Shown here piece by piece: positions 1-7,593 of a stretch of DNA of 16,368 nucleotides; the first letter of the stretch is position 1; the number at the start of each line of letters is the position of its first letter. The notes beneath the pieces were generated by a model. The model was not told where the DNA came from, made no database searches, and worked only from the letters and a program-made list of their open reading frames with translations. The position numbers and the translations under genes were made by a program. Source of the stretch: Oscillospiraceae bacterium (GTDB lineage: Bacteria; Bacillota_A; Clostridia; Oscillospirales; Oscillospiraceae); assembly GCA_017549325.1 (NCBI GenBank), contig JAFYVA010000010.1, positions 1 through 16,368 of the forward strand, in the 5' to 3' direction.

Positions 1-1
1 C

Positions 2-898
2 CGCGAAGCCGACTACTTCGACATCACCGTCCCCGTCAGCGGTACGCCCCAAGTGCAAAACCGCTACGGTCACGATATTGGTGAAATATGGAACATGGGT
101 GGAGACTTCCTAAAGGTAGGGCAGACTTACTGCCTCGCCACCGCCGTGTGGGGAGATAGTGTCTCCCGCTGGGGCGGCGAATATGAGGAAACTCCCGAAC
201 TGATCGCCGAGGCAGAGCATTTGGTGCTCTACGAGCTGACGGTGGAGGCCCACGGCGGCAATCTCTATGGCGAATATATGAGTGGCGTCCGCCCTCTCTA
301 TATCCATCTGCCTCCCGAGCTGACCACATGGGAGCTGCCCAATGAGCACGGCGAAGGCGTTATCACAGGTGCTGTCGTACCTGTCGGCAATCAGGGCTAT
401 GCGCTGACCAAGGACGAGTATTTGGAGATGACGGAGAACGGCACCGATGCCACCACCATCCTCTCCAACCGCCGCTACTGGGCCATGGAATACGCCGACT
501 ATCTCCCCGAGTGGGTACGCAGTGCCGAAAGCGTAACGGGTACAGGCGACCTTACGGGCGCTATCCCCCAGTGGTCTCTCCTTGTGGCCACTGCGGGGGA
601 CTCCACCCCCGACAGCATCGTCAGCACCTTCGCCAACGAGGAAATCGTCTGCACCACCGGGGCACTGACCTTCCAAAACACCAACGACTTCCCCATATAC
701 GGAGGTCTTTGGTCGGGGGATGCGCTTAAACGCGGATTTTCCCACGTAGAGGGCTTCGCCCTGAACCCCGGGGAGTGGGTGACACTTCACAACATCGCCC
801 CCGACATTATCCACAGCGTCTCCCTCAGCGCCTTGGTGGAGGAACGTACAGAAATACGGCTGACCGTCTTTGACCACGATGCCTGCCACGAGGAATGA
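2..898 (+). CDS. Unrecognised protein, 5' end outside the window
   Basis: The reading frame is open from base 2 to a TGA at 896-898, giving 298 visible residues. The first possible internal start is a GTG at 53, but the frame runs on upstream without a stop, so the true start probably lies before the window. The visible part has no membrane segment. It is acidic and rich in aromatic residues and beta-prone stretches, with Trp/Gly clusters such as AVWGDSVSRWGGEY and TGAIPQWSLLVATAGD. I recognise no family. The next gene begins 16 bases downstream behind a ribosome binding site, and the following one is also close, so the three probably form one transcript ending at the terminator near 2014-2030. 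The two downstream proteins carry N-terminal anchors, so this one may also act at the cell surface, but that is inference. A 345-residue minus-strand frame overlaps it and was rejected. Confidence 0.6.
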   Translation, partial: READYFDITVPVSGTPQVQNRYGHDIGEIWNMGGDFLKVGQTYCLATAVWGDSVSRWGGEYEETPELIAEAEHLVLYELTVEAHGGNLYGEYMSGVRPLYIHLPPELTTWELPNEHGEGVITGAVVPVGNQGYALTKDEYLEMTENGTDATTILSNRRYWAMEYADYLPEWVRSAESVTGTGDLTGAIPQWSLLVATAGDSTPDSIVSTFANEEIVCTTGALTFQNTNDFPIYGGLWSGDALKRGFSHVEGFALNPGEWVTLHNIAPDIIHSVSLSALVEERTEIRLTVFDHDACHEE

Positions 899-914
899 GG
901 AAAGGAGAAGGGCT

Positions 915-1364
915 ATGAAGGAGAAAACGAAGTTGATCCTCGCCATTGCCGCCGCTGGGGTGGTACTGTTAGCGGTAGCGATGATCTTTTTCCCAAAACC
1001 GCTGACGGAGAAGCTGGAACTCACTGACACCGCCGACATTGCAGGCGGCGTGATGCTTCCTACCACACCCGATGGAGAGGTGGCGCTGCCCATGACCATT
1101 GCAGAGGATGACTTGCAGCGTCTTGCAGAGGAGATCGCCGCCGACAAGGTGCGCTACGCAGGGTGGTTTTCCATCGTCTCCTATGATGCGCCCGTCTATT
1201 ATCTGATGCTCACCACCGATACCGCCCACCTTCCCACCTTCGCCGTGGACTGTGAGGGCTACCTCTACATCAACGGCGACAATGTGGGCGGCAACCGCTA
1301 CCGCATCAGCAGCGGCCGTCTCTACGCTTTGTTGGCTGAGCTTCACTATACGGCGCAGGAATAA
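915..1364 (+). CDS. Small membrane-anchored protein of unknown function
   Basis: 149 residues. The ATG at 915 is chosen because AAAGGAG lies at 901-907, and because the protein then begins with a short positive patch (MKEKTK) and a hydrophobic helix at about residues 7-25. This looks like a signal anchor; there is no lipobox cysteine. The rest is predicted to be outside the cell. It is acidic in the first part and has a small compact C-terminal region with YYLMLTTDTAHLPTFAVDCEGYLYING. An in-frame start at 870 would overlap the previous gene and has no ribosome binding site. I do not recognise the family. It sits between two other unknown genes in the same direction, with 16 bases before it and 11 after it, which suggests cotranscription and perhaps a shared envelope role. 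Confidence 0.65.
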   Translation: MKEKTKLILAIAAAGVVLLAVAMIFFPKPLTEKLELTDTADIAGGVMLPTTPDGEVALPMTIAEDDLQRLAEEIAADKVRYAGWFSIVSYDAPVYYLMLTTDTAHLPTFAVDCEGYLYINGDNVGGNRYRISSGRLYALLAELHYTAQE

Positions 1365-1375
1365 GGAGGACAGCT

Positions 1376-2002
1376 ATGAAAAGAAAACCTAAGCCCCTTC
1401 TCGTCATTGCCCTCATCCTTGCCGCCATCGCCCTCTACCTTGCCGTGTTTTTCATCGTCAGAGGTGTACCGGAGGGGAGCTATGTCCGCGCCTCCGCCAT
1501 GGGCGCACCTACATGGCACTTTCAGCTGGAGGAGGACATCACCGATATGTATGTCCGCCACAGCTTCTATAAGGATGGAGAACTTCTCACCTACAGCGAT
1601 GGTCGCTATGACACTGACCGCCTCCTCTCCTACAGCCTCGACATCGGTTGGAAAGATGTGGCTCTGCGGGAGTTCTACATGGAAGAAACAGCGAGATTTA
1701 CCCCCAGCTTTCGCCACTTTGCCTCGACGTACAGCTTCGGCGCAAAGAATGAGGGATTGTGGACGATGCGGCTATATAACCAGTTCCCCGATATTGAGGC
1801 GGAGTATCACTTCTCCGCCCTCCGCTCAACCTCTCCCATCCCTGTGAAAAAAGGCGCGCCCATCACGCTGATGAACATCGCCTTTGGCGACTGCGTCCCC
1901 TTCGAGCTGGACAGGGAACTGGCCCTGGATCCCGCCCACCTTACTGACCTTTTGGAGGGCGATGTGGGCAACCGCATCATTATTGAGGCATATTTTGAAT
2001 AA
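1376..2002 (+). CDS. Membrane-anchored protein of unknown function
   Basis: 208 residues, starting at the ATG at 1376 behind a strong ribosome binding site (AAGGAGG at 1363-1369, overlapping the end of the previous gene). The N-terminus is basic (MKRKPKP), followed by one long hydrophobic helix at about residues 8-29. The remaining 180 residues are polar and rich in Tyr, Phe and Asp, with no cysteine pairs or catalytic motif that I can name. It is probably an extracytoplasmic domain held by a single N-terminal helix, the same layout as the preceding gene. It is the last gene of the plus-strand group and stops 5 bases before the A-tract of a terminator hairpin. Its function is unknown. Confidence 0.65.
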   Translation: MKRKPKPLLVIALILAAIALYLAVFFIVRGVPEGSYVRASAMGAPTWHFQLEEDITDMYVRHSFYKDGELLTYSDGRYDTDRLLSYSLDIGWKDVALREFYMEETARFTPSFRHFASTYSFGAKNEGLWTMRLYNQFPDIEAEYHFSALRSTSPIPVKKGAPITLMNIAFGDCVPFELDRELALDPAHLTDLLEGDVGNRIIIEAYFE

Positions 2003-2007
2003 CACGC

Positions 2008-2035
2008 AAAAAATCCCGCCGATGGCGGGATTTTT
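2008..2035. terminator. Bidirectional intrinsic terminator between converging genes
   Basis: A 7-bp GC-rich stem (TCCCGCC at 2014-2020, GGCGGGA at 2024-2030) has a 3-base loop. It is flanked by A6 on the left and T5 on the right, so it can end transcription from both sides. It serves the plus-strand unknown genes (stop at 2002) and the minus-strand tyrS (stop at 2058). Confidence 0.9.
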
Positions 2036-2057
2036 GTCTCTATGCTCTTCCTCTATT

Positions 2058-3284
2058 TCACACCAACACAGCGCGGTGGAAGACCTTTTTACCCTTACGG
2101 ATGATGACGCCGTCGCCGGTGAACTGCTCGCAGCCGAAAGTAGCGTCGATGGCGCTGACCTTCTCATCGTTGACGCTGACACCGCCCTGCTGAACGAGAC
2201 GACGGGCCTCGCCGCGGGAAGGAGCCAGACCGCACTTGACCATCAGGCTCATAATATCGATGCTGCCGCCGCCGAAATCGTCGTTGGTCAGCTCGGTGGT
2301 GGGCATATGCTCGGCATCGCCTGCGCCGGAGAACAGTGCCTTGGAAGCGGCACGAGCCTTCTCGGCCTCCTCCTCGCTGTGAACCAGCTTGGTCAGTTCG
2401 TAGGCAAGGATATCCTTTGCCTCGTTCAGCTGTGCGCCCTCCCAAGAGGACATCTTCTCGATCTCCTCCAAAGGCAGGAAGGTCAGCATACGGATGCACT
2501 TGAGGACATCGGCATCGTCCACATTGCGCCAGTACTGATAGAACTCAAAGGGAGAGGTCTTGTTGGGATCCAACCACACAGCGCCGTTGGCAGTCTTGCC
2601 CATCTTGTTGCCCTCGGAGTTGAGGAGCAGGGTGATGGTCATGGCATGGGCATCCTTACCCAGCTTGCGGCGGATCAGCTCGGTACCGCCCAGCATATTG
2701 CTCCACTGGTCGTTGCCGCCGAACTGCATGTTGCAGCCATAGTGCTGGAACATATAGTACCAGTCGTAGCTCTGCATGATCATGTAGTTGAACTCCAGGA
2801 AGCTGAGGCCCTTCTCCATGCGCTGTTTGTAGCACTCTGCGCGCAGCATATTGTTGACGGAGAAGCATGCACCCACCTCGCGGAGCAGCTCAATGTAGTT
2901 CAGGGGCTTCAGCCATGCAGAGTTGCGCAACATGAGGGCCTTGCCGTCGGAGAAGTCGATGAACTTCTCCATCTGCTTTTTGAAGCACTCAGCGTTGTAC
3001 TGGATGGTCTCCTCGGTGAGCATCTGGCGCATATCGCTGCGGCCGGAGGGGTCGCCGATCATCGTAGTACCGTCGCCGATCAGGGCGATGGGCTTATTGC
3101 CGGCCATCTGCAGACGCTTCATCAGGCACAGAGCCATAAAGTGACCCACATGGAGGGAGTCGGCGGTGCAGTCAAAGCCGATGTAGAACACAGCCTTACC
3201 GTTATTCACCATCTCACGGATCTCGTCCTCGTTGGTGACCTGTGCGATCAAACCACGGGCCACCAGCTCTTCATAAATCTTCAT
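2058..3284 (-). CDS. tyrS: Tyrosyl-tRNA synthetase
   Basis: 408 residues, normal for the bacterial TyrRS family. It charges tRNA-Tyr with tyrosine using ATP in the cytoplasm. Visible class I features are HVGH at residues 45-48 (the HIGH motif), GDPSGRSDMR near 77-86, QSYDW at 171-175 and QFGGNDQW at 187-194 (tyrosine pocket), and KMGKT at 227-231 (the KMSKS loop). A C-terminal S4 RNA-binding domain covers about residues 345-408 (CGLAPSRGEARRLVQQGGV). The ATG at 3284 has a modest ribosome binding site (AGAAAGGA, about 9 bases upstream). The gene is transcribed alone, behind a T-box leader, so expression should rise when uncharged tRNA-Tyr accumulates. An unusually structured stretch lies between the T-box terminator and this start. 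Confidence 0.97.
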   Translation of the reverse strand: MKIYEELVARGLIAQVTNEDEIREMVNNGKAVFYIGFDCTADSLHVGHFMALCLMKRLQMAGNKPIALIGDGTTMIGDPSGRSDMRQMLTEETIQYNAECFKKQMEKFIDFSDGKALMLRNSAWLKPLNYIELLREVGACFSVNNMLRAECYKQRMEKGLSFLEFNYMIMQSYDWYYMFQHYGCNMQFGGNDQWSNMLGGTELIRRKLGKDAHAMTITLLLNSEGNKMGKTANGAVWLDPNKTSPFEFYQYWRNVDDADVLKCIRMLTFLPLEEIEKMSSWEGAQLNEAKDILAYELTKLVHSEEEAEKARAASKALFSGAGDAEHMPTTELTNDDFGGGSIDIMSLMVKCGLAPSRGEARRLVQQGGVSVNDEKVSAIDATFGCEQFTGDGVIIRKGKKVFHRAVLV

Positions 3285-3336
3285 AGTGTTGTATCCTTTC
3301 TATTGTTTGTAATGATAATTTTTTCTTCAGAGGGAA

Positions 3337-3400
3337 ATAAAACTTCATGCGCGAGGATGCTGTAGCGCATCCAACGTACTATCGGCGTATGAAGTTTTAT
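3337..3400. repeat. 64-bp two-tier inverted repeat in the tyrS 5' untranslated region
   Basis: Two 15-base arms (3337-3351 and 3386-3400) are complementary at 14 of 15 positions and enclose a second inverted repeat (GGATGC at 3355-3360, GCATCC at 3367-3372). In the tyrS transcript this folds into a long hairpin between the T-box terminator and the tyrS ribosome binding site. The 3' arm is followed by a T-rich stretch but not a clean T-run, so it is not a typical terminator. It could be a transcript stabiliser or processing site, a second attenuator, or a small mobile repeat. No target duplication is evident. Confidence 0.7.
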
Positions 3401-3413
3401 CATTTAAATAAAT

Positions 3414-3437
3414 TTTATATGCATTTATGCATATAAA
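3414..3437. repeat. AT-rich 24-bp perfect inverted repeat next to the T-box terminator
   Basis: TTTATATGCA at 3414-3423 and its exact complement at 3428-3437 flank a 4-base spacer. It overlaps the T-tract end of the T-box terminator, so read-through transcripts would form a second hairpin immediately after the terminator. Its function is unknown. Confidence 0.7.
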
Positions 3438-3467
3438 AAAACGCCCTCTGTCCACAGACAGAGGGCG
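3435..3467 (-). terminator. T-box-controlled intrinsic terminator of tyrS
   Basis: A perfect 11-bp GC-rich stem (3442-3452 with 3457-3467) has a 4-base loop. In the minus-strand reading it is followed by seven T residues (3441 to 3435). It lies directly downstream of the T-box consensus, as expected for the terminator that the antiterminator replaces when uncharged tRNA binds. Confidence 0.95.
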
Positions 3468-3720
3468 AAAATATCGCGGTACCACCTCATATTCGCCGCA
3501 ATCTCGCAATTACGGCCTCGTCGGGTGCTATCCAACACCCTATCGCTGTAACGGGCGAACCCGACACACTCCTACTGACCACACGGGCGTTCAAAGGGCT
3601 GCTCCGAGAGGTAATTCACATGTCCGATCCTCTCCCCCTTCCACCAACCGAGGGTTCTCTTTGCAGGATTGCGCGGCATGTTACTGTGTTCTCTTCATCA
3701 CAGTAATGTATGATGTTTTC
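3435..3720 (-). promoter_or_regulatory. T-box leader controlling tyrS (tRNA-Tyr sensing)
   Basis: In the minus-strand reading, the T-box core AGGTGGTACCGCG lies at 3487-3475, just before the terminator stem, and matches the family consensus. The variable base in UGGN is U, which would pair with an A discriminator base, as in tRNA-Tyr. Upstream is a stem III candidate (GGGTG/CACCC, 3523-3540). Near the 5' end is a hairpin with an 8-bp stem (3681-3688 with 3699-3706) whose loop carries ATGAAGAGAA, resembling the GA-rich motif at the base of T-box stem I. A UAC triplet (3613-3611) in GTGAATTACC is a candidate Tyr specifier; I did not fold stem I fully, so that assignment is tentative. Known mechanism: uncharged tRNA stabilises the antiterminator and lets transcription enter tyrS. 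Confidence 0.93.
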
Positions 3721-3726
3721 GCCGTC

Positions 3727-3754
3727 ATTATAACAGAAAATTTCCGTTTGTCAA
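3727..3754 (-). promoter_or_regulatory. Vegetative promoter of the T-box-tyrS transcript
   Basis: A perfect -35 TTGACA (3754-3749) and a perfect -10 TATAAT (3732-3727) are separated by 16 bases, predicting a start near 3720. The -35 box overlaps the TGA stop of recN (3753-3751). Confidence 0.9.
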
Positions 3755-5439
3755 GTCTGGACGGACAGATTTTTTTTGAATGTCTCTGCCTGCGCGAGAA
3801 GTTCCTCGGCGCTCTGCAGCATGGTGTCAGACACGTGGGCACCACCGGTCAAACGGGCCAGTTCTTCTCTGCGGCGGGCGCGCGCCAGCTCCTCCACATT
3901 GGTGTAGGTTCGTCCGTCGCGCTCCCCCTTCTCCACGGAGAAATGGGTGTCGGCCATAGCGGCCAGCTGCGGCAGATGGGTCACACACAGTACCTGTTTA
4001 CTGCCGGCGATGCGCGCCATCTTCTCGGCCACCTTCTGTGCGGCGCGGCCGCTGACACCGGTATCTACCTCGTCAAAGACCAGCGTTCCCACCATGTCCT
4101 GCTCGCTGAGGACATTCTTCAGCGCCAGCATGATACGGGCCAATTCACCGCCGGAAGCGATCTTGTTGATGGGCTTGAGCTCCTCGCCCACATTGGCAGA
4201 CATGAGGAATCGAACACTGTCGATACCGGTGGCATCGGGAATCTGCTCGGTAAATTCCACGCAGAAGCGGATCTTGGCCATATCCAGCTGCCGCAATTCA
4301 TCCAGCACCAGCACTTCCAGATCGGCAGCGGCCTTCTTCCGCTGTGCCGACAGTTCCTGCGCCGCAGACATGACGGCCTTCTCTGCCTTTTGCTCGTCCT
4401 TCTTCAACCGCTCCAGCGTGTCGCCGGCATAGCAAATATTGTCCAGTTCTGTGCGGCACTTGTCGAGGTATGCCAACATATCCTCCACAGTGGGGCCGTA
4501 TTTCTTCTTCATCCGATAAAGGAGATCCAACCGGCTCTCTACCTCGTCCAACTCATTGGGGGAGAAATCGAAGTTTGCCCGCTGATCGCTGACAGTATCG
4601 GCAATGTCGTAGATCTCGCTGTAGGCCTCCTGCAGACGTTCATAGAGTGCCGAAAAACTCTCGTCCAGATTCCGAACACCGCCAAGGGCCTCCTGTGCCC
4701 GTTTCAGCAGCGTCAGCACACCGTCGCTGTCATCGCCGCCACTGAGGAAATGGTCACAACCGGAAACGGCGGAGATGAACTTCTCGCCGTTACGCAGCAG
4801 ATTGCGGCGGGAGGTCAGCGCTTCCTCTTCTCCCTCCTGCAGCTTGGCGCGCTCCAGTTCTGCAATCTGATATTGCAGCGTGTCCATGCGGCGTTCTTTC
4901 TCCGCCTCATCCATTTGCAGCGCCGTCATTTTGCGGCGAATCTCTGTTAAGGCCGAATACTTGTCAGCATAGGCAGAATGGAATTCTTCCATCTTTCCAT
5001 AGCTGTCCAGGAAGGTCAGATGCTGCTCCTCATCCAGCAGCTGCTGTCCGTCGTGCTGACCGTGGATATTCACCAATCGGCTGCCCAGCTGACGCAGCTG
5101 CGAAACGGTACCAGGACGGCCACCCACGCGACAGACATTCTTACCGTCGGCGTGGCTCTCGCGCTGCAGCATCAAATTTCCATCCTCATCGGGAGTAACA
5201 CCCAAGTCCTCGCAGAGGTTGACGGGAACATGAGAAAACCACGCGCTGACAAACGCTTTCTCAGCGCCGGTACGGATCAAATCACGGGAGGTACGCTGGC
5301 CCAGCACAGCGCTCATCGAGTCGATGACAATGGATTTACCGGCACCGGTCTCACCCGTCAGCGCATTAAAGCCGCGGGCAAAGGCTATCTCTGCACGCTC
5401 AATGATGGCGATATTCTCAATATGCAGAATTTCCAGCAT
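3751..5439 (-). CDS. recN: DNA repair protein RecN (SMC-like ATPase)
   Basis: 562 residues, the usual RecN length. RecN is a cytoplasmic SMC-like ATPase that acts early at double-strand breaks. The sequence shows the N-terminal half of the ATPase with Walker A GETGAGKS at residues 29-36. A long central coiled coil of charged heptads follows (about 150-370). The C-terminal half has the ABC signature SGGEL at 429-433 and Walker B LVFDEVDTG at 453-461. The ATG at 5439 follows a strong ribosome binding site (GGGGAGGAG, 6 bases upstream), 27 bases after argR. It is the last gene of the operon. No separate terminator follows: its stop codon lies inside the -35 box of the tyrS promoter, so recN transcripts would run into the T-box leader and end at its terminator when that is formed. 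Confidence 0.97.
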   Translation of the reverse strand: MLEILHIENIAIIERAEIAFARGFNALTGETGAGKSIVIDSMSAVLGQRTSRDLIRTGAEKAFVSAWFSHVPVNLCEDLGVTPDEDGNLMLQRESHADGKNVCRVGGRPGTVSQLRQLGSRLVNIHGQHDGQQLLDEEQHLTFLDSYGKMEEFHSAYADKYSALTEIRRKMTALQMDEAEKERRMDTLQYQIAELERAKLQEGEEEALTSRRNLLRNGEKFISAVSGCDHFLSGGDDSDGVLTLLKRAQEALGGVRNLDESFSALYERLQEAYSEIYDIADTVSDQRANFDFSPNELDEVESRLDLLYRMKKKYGPTVEDMLAYLDKCRTELDNICYAGDTLERLKKDEQKAEKAVMSAAQELSAQRKKAAADLEVLVLDELRQLDMAKIRFCVEFTEQIPDATGIDSVRFLMSANVGEELKPINKIASGGELARIMLALKNVLSEQDMVGTLVFDEVDTGVSGRAAQKVAEKMARIAGSKQVLCVTHLPQLAAMADTHFSVEKGERDGRTYTNVEELARARRREELARLTGGAHVSDTMLQSAEELLAQAETFKKNLSVQT

Positions 5440-5466
5440 GGGAAGCTCCTCCCCTCTTCGTCAAAT

Positions 5467-5919
5467 TTACAGCAGCTGCTCCCGCATCTGCACGCAGAAG
5501 TCTGCGGCGCTCTCGGTATCGCGCAATACCACCAGCACCGTATCGTCACCGGCAATGGAACCAATGATTTCGTCATTCTCCATACCGTCCAATGCAGAGG
5601 CGGCGGCGCCTGCCAGACCGGCCATCGTTTTCACAACCACCAGATTCTGGGCATAGTCCACGCTCAGCACACACTCGCGGAAGATATTGCGCAGCTTCTC
5701 GGCAAAGTTCAACCGCGTGCGGTGGGTCGATACGGCATAACGATAGGTGCCAAAACCCGTAGGCTCCTTGATGAGATGAAGCTGCTTGATATCGCGGGAA
5801 ATAGTAGCCTGCGTAGAACGGATGCCGCGCGCCTCAAGACGCTGCAGCAACTGCTCCTGTGTTTCAATGTTCTCTTCGCTGATGATCTGCAACAGCTTTT
5901 CCTGACGATCATTTTTCAT
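5467..5919 (-). CDS. argR: Arginine repressor ArgR/AhrC
   Basis: 150 residues, typical for the family. It is a hexameric regulator that binds ARG boxes in response to L-arginine, repressing biosynthesis and often activating catabolism. The N-terminal winged helix-turn-helix carries TQATISRDI at residues 36-44. The C-terminal oligomerisation and arginine-binding domain carries the family motif GSIAGDDT at 120-127. The first 11 bases overlap the end of nadK, so the two are probably translationally coupled. Placement beside nadK and recN is common in Firmicutes and does not imply a link to arginine genes; none is present in this window. Confidence 0.96.
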   Translation of the reverse strand: MKNDRQEKLLQIISEENIETQEQLLQRLEARGIRSTQATISRDIKQLHLIKEPTGFGTYRYAVSTHRTRLNFAEKLRNIFRECVLSVDYAQNLVVVKTMAGLAGAAASALDGMENDEIIGSIAGDDTVLVVLRDTESAADFCVQMREQLL

Positions 5920-6781
5920 CTTCCACAGCCCCCATTTTGTAGTCCAGGATCTCGCAGAAGCTCTTCTTGCTCAAACGCACGAGACCCATATCAAATTTCG
6001 ACTGGCGCACGCGGATGCGGTCACCGTTTTTCAAGGAGAATGCTTTGCCGCCATCGGCGGAGAGATAGACGAATTTGCGGTTTGCGTCCGAGGTTTCCAC
6101 CGTGATGACATGCTCGGGAGAGAGCACATAGCAACTGTTGCGGGTAGAGTGTGCACAGATGGGTGTAATCAGCAAATTGCGGGCCGTAGGCTCCACGATG
6201 GGGCCGCCGGCAGCCATGGAATAGCCGGTCGATCCGGTAGGCGTAGCGATCACAACGCCGTCGCCGGTCACCTTTGTCAGTCGCCCCTCCTCCGTAGAGA
6301 TATCGAGGCGCACCACACGGGCCACAGCACCCTTGGAAATAACGGCATCATTCAGTGCGATGTTGCTGAATACCGCCTTGTCATCACGGAAGATGGTCAC
6401 ATCCAGCATCATGCGGGATTCCACCGTAAAGTTCCAATCCTTCAGATCACGGAGGCGCTCCAGTTCATTGGCCTCCAGTTCCGACATAAAACCGAGACTG
6501 CCCAGATTGATACCCAACACCGGTACATGGTGCAAGGCCGCCGTGCGGGACAGATGCAGAATCGTACCGTCGCCGCCGAAGGCGATCAAAAGATCTGCGT
6601 TCCGAATCTCCTGCTGCAGAGGCAGCACAGGAACATCCAGTTCTTCACCGGAGGTCTCGTGATGGAACGGCAGACATACCACGGTTTCAAATCCGATCGA
6701 TTCGAGAATCTCACGGGACGCTTTTGCCACCTTCAAACCGCTGTCGCGGTAGGGGTTGGGACAGAGGATCACCTTTTTCAT
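5909..6781 (-). CDS. nadK: NAD kinase
   Basis: 290 residues, the normal size for a bacterial NAD kinase. It phosphorylates NAD to NADP in the cytoplasm using ATP or polyphosphate. The signature GGDGT is at residues 69-73 and NLGSLGFM is at 92-99. The Asn-Asp pair that contacts NAD is at 144-145, and the glycine-rich TGSTGYSMAAGGP block is at 182-194. The ATG shares an ATGA overlap with the end of tlyA, and the 3' end overlaps argR by 11 bases, so it lies in a tightly coupled operon. NADPH is consumed by DXP reductoisomerase, the step after Dxs. A functional reason for the clustering is possible but not shown by the sequence. Confidence 0.97.
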   Translation of the reverse strand: MKKVILCPNPYRDSGLKVAKASREILESIGFETVVCLPFHHETSGEELDVPVLPLQQEIRNADLLIAFGGDGTILHLSRTAALHHVPVLGINLGSLGFMSELEANELERLRDLKDWNFTVESRMMLDVTIFRDDKAVFSNIALNDAVISKGAVARVVRLDISTEEGRLTKVTGDGVVIATPTGSTGYSMAAGGPIVEPTARNLLITPICAHSTRNSCYVLSPEHVITVETSDANRKFVYLSADGGKAFSLKNGDRIRVRQSKFDMGLVRLSKKSFCEILDYKMGAVEDEK

Positions 6782-7593
6782 ACGCTTGCCCCCTCTTTCA
6801 GTGTATCGTGGGAGGCGCTGACGATCGCAGACAGGTCAACTACCGCATCGGCCTCCACAGACTTGCGAAGATATCCTAAGTACTCGATATTCCCCTCGGG
6901 TCCACGAATAGGAGAATAGGTAATTCCAAGGACTGTAAAGTTATTTTCCTTTGCGTGCTCAAGGAAGTGTTCCAGCACTTCCAGGTGAACGGCAGGATCA
7001 CGGACAACGCCCTTCTTCCCCACCTTCTCACGCCCCGCTTCAAACTGCGGCTTAATGAGACAGGCGATCTCGCCGCCCTCGCGCAGCAGTTGATACAGCG
7101 CCGGGAAGATCAGCTTCAGAGAGATAAACGACACATCGATGGAGGCAAAATCCAGATCATCCGGAACCTCCTCGTGGCTCAGATAACGCGCATTGGTACG
7201 CTCAAGGCAAACTACCCGGGGATCGTTGCGCAGTTTCCAGTCCAGCTGACCGTATCCCACGTCGACAGCGTAGACTTTCTCAGCACCGTTTTGCAGCATA
7301 CAGTCGGTAAATCCACCGGTGGAGGCACCGATATCGGCGCAGGTCTTCCCCTCAAGTGTGATGGGCCAGGTCTGCATAGCCTTCTCCAGCTTCAAGCCGC
7401 CACGGCTCACATAGCGCAGGCCACCGCCGCGCACCTCAATCTCTGCATCTTCAGCCACAGCAGTACCGGGTTTGTCCACCCGCTGACCGGCAACAAACAC
7501 GCTGCCGGCCATGATGACCGCCTGCGCCTTCTGACGGCTCTCCTGAAATCCGCGCTCGACAAGAAGCACATCCAAACGAATTTTTTTACTCAT
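6778..7593 (-). CDS. tlyA: TlyA-type rRNA 2'-O-methyltransferase (S4 + FtsJ domains)
   Basis: 271 residues. Members of this family methylate ribose 2'-OH groups on rRNA, for example at capreomycin-related sites in mycobacteria; some were also reported as haemolysins. An N-terminal S4 RNA-binding domain (residues 4-58) is followed by the FtsJ/RrmJ-like domain with the SAM-binding block DIGASTGGFTD at 87-97. The K-D-K-E catalytic tetrad can be placed at K68 (SRGGLK), D153 (SIDVSF), K181 (IKPQFEAGR) and E237 (GNIEYLG), essentially the same spacing as in characterised TlyA. The ATG overlaps the dxs stop as ATGA, and the gene's own stop overlaps the nadK start. The exact rRNA target in this organism is unknown. 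Confidence 0.95.
   Translation of the reverse strand: MSKKIRLDVLLVERGFQESRQKAQAVIMAGSVFVAGQRVDKPGTAVAEDAEIEVRGGGLRYVSRGGLKLEKAMQTWPITLEGKTCADIGASTGGFTDCMLQNGAEKVYAVDVGYGQLDWKLRNDPRVVCLERTNARYLSHEEVPDDLDFASIDVSFISLKLIFPALYQLLREGGEIACLIKPQFEAGREKVGKKGVVRDPAVHLEVLEHFLEHAKENNFTVLGITYSPIRGPEGNIEYLGYLRKSVEADAVVDLSAIVSASHDTLKEGASV

Noticed and set aside
110..1147. A 345-codon minus-strand frame opposite the first two plus-strand genes
   Set aside because: It spans two plus-strand genes. The second of these has a clear ribosome binding site and a signal anchor; the minus-strand translation has Ala/Ser/Val-rich shadow composition.
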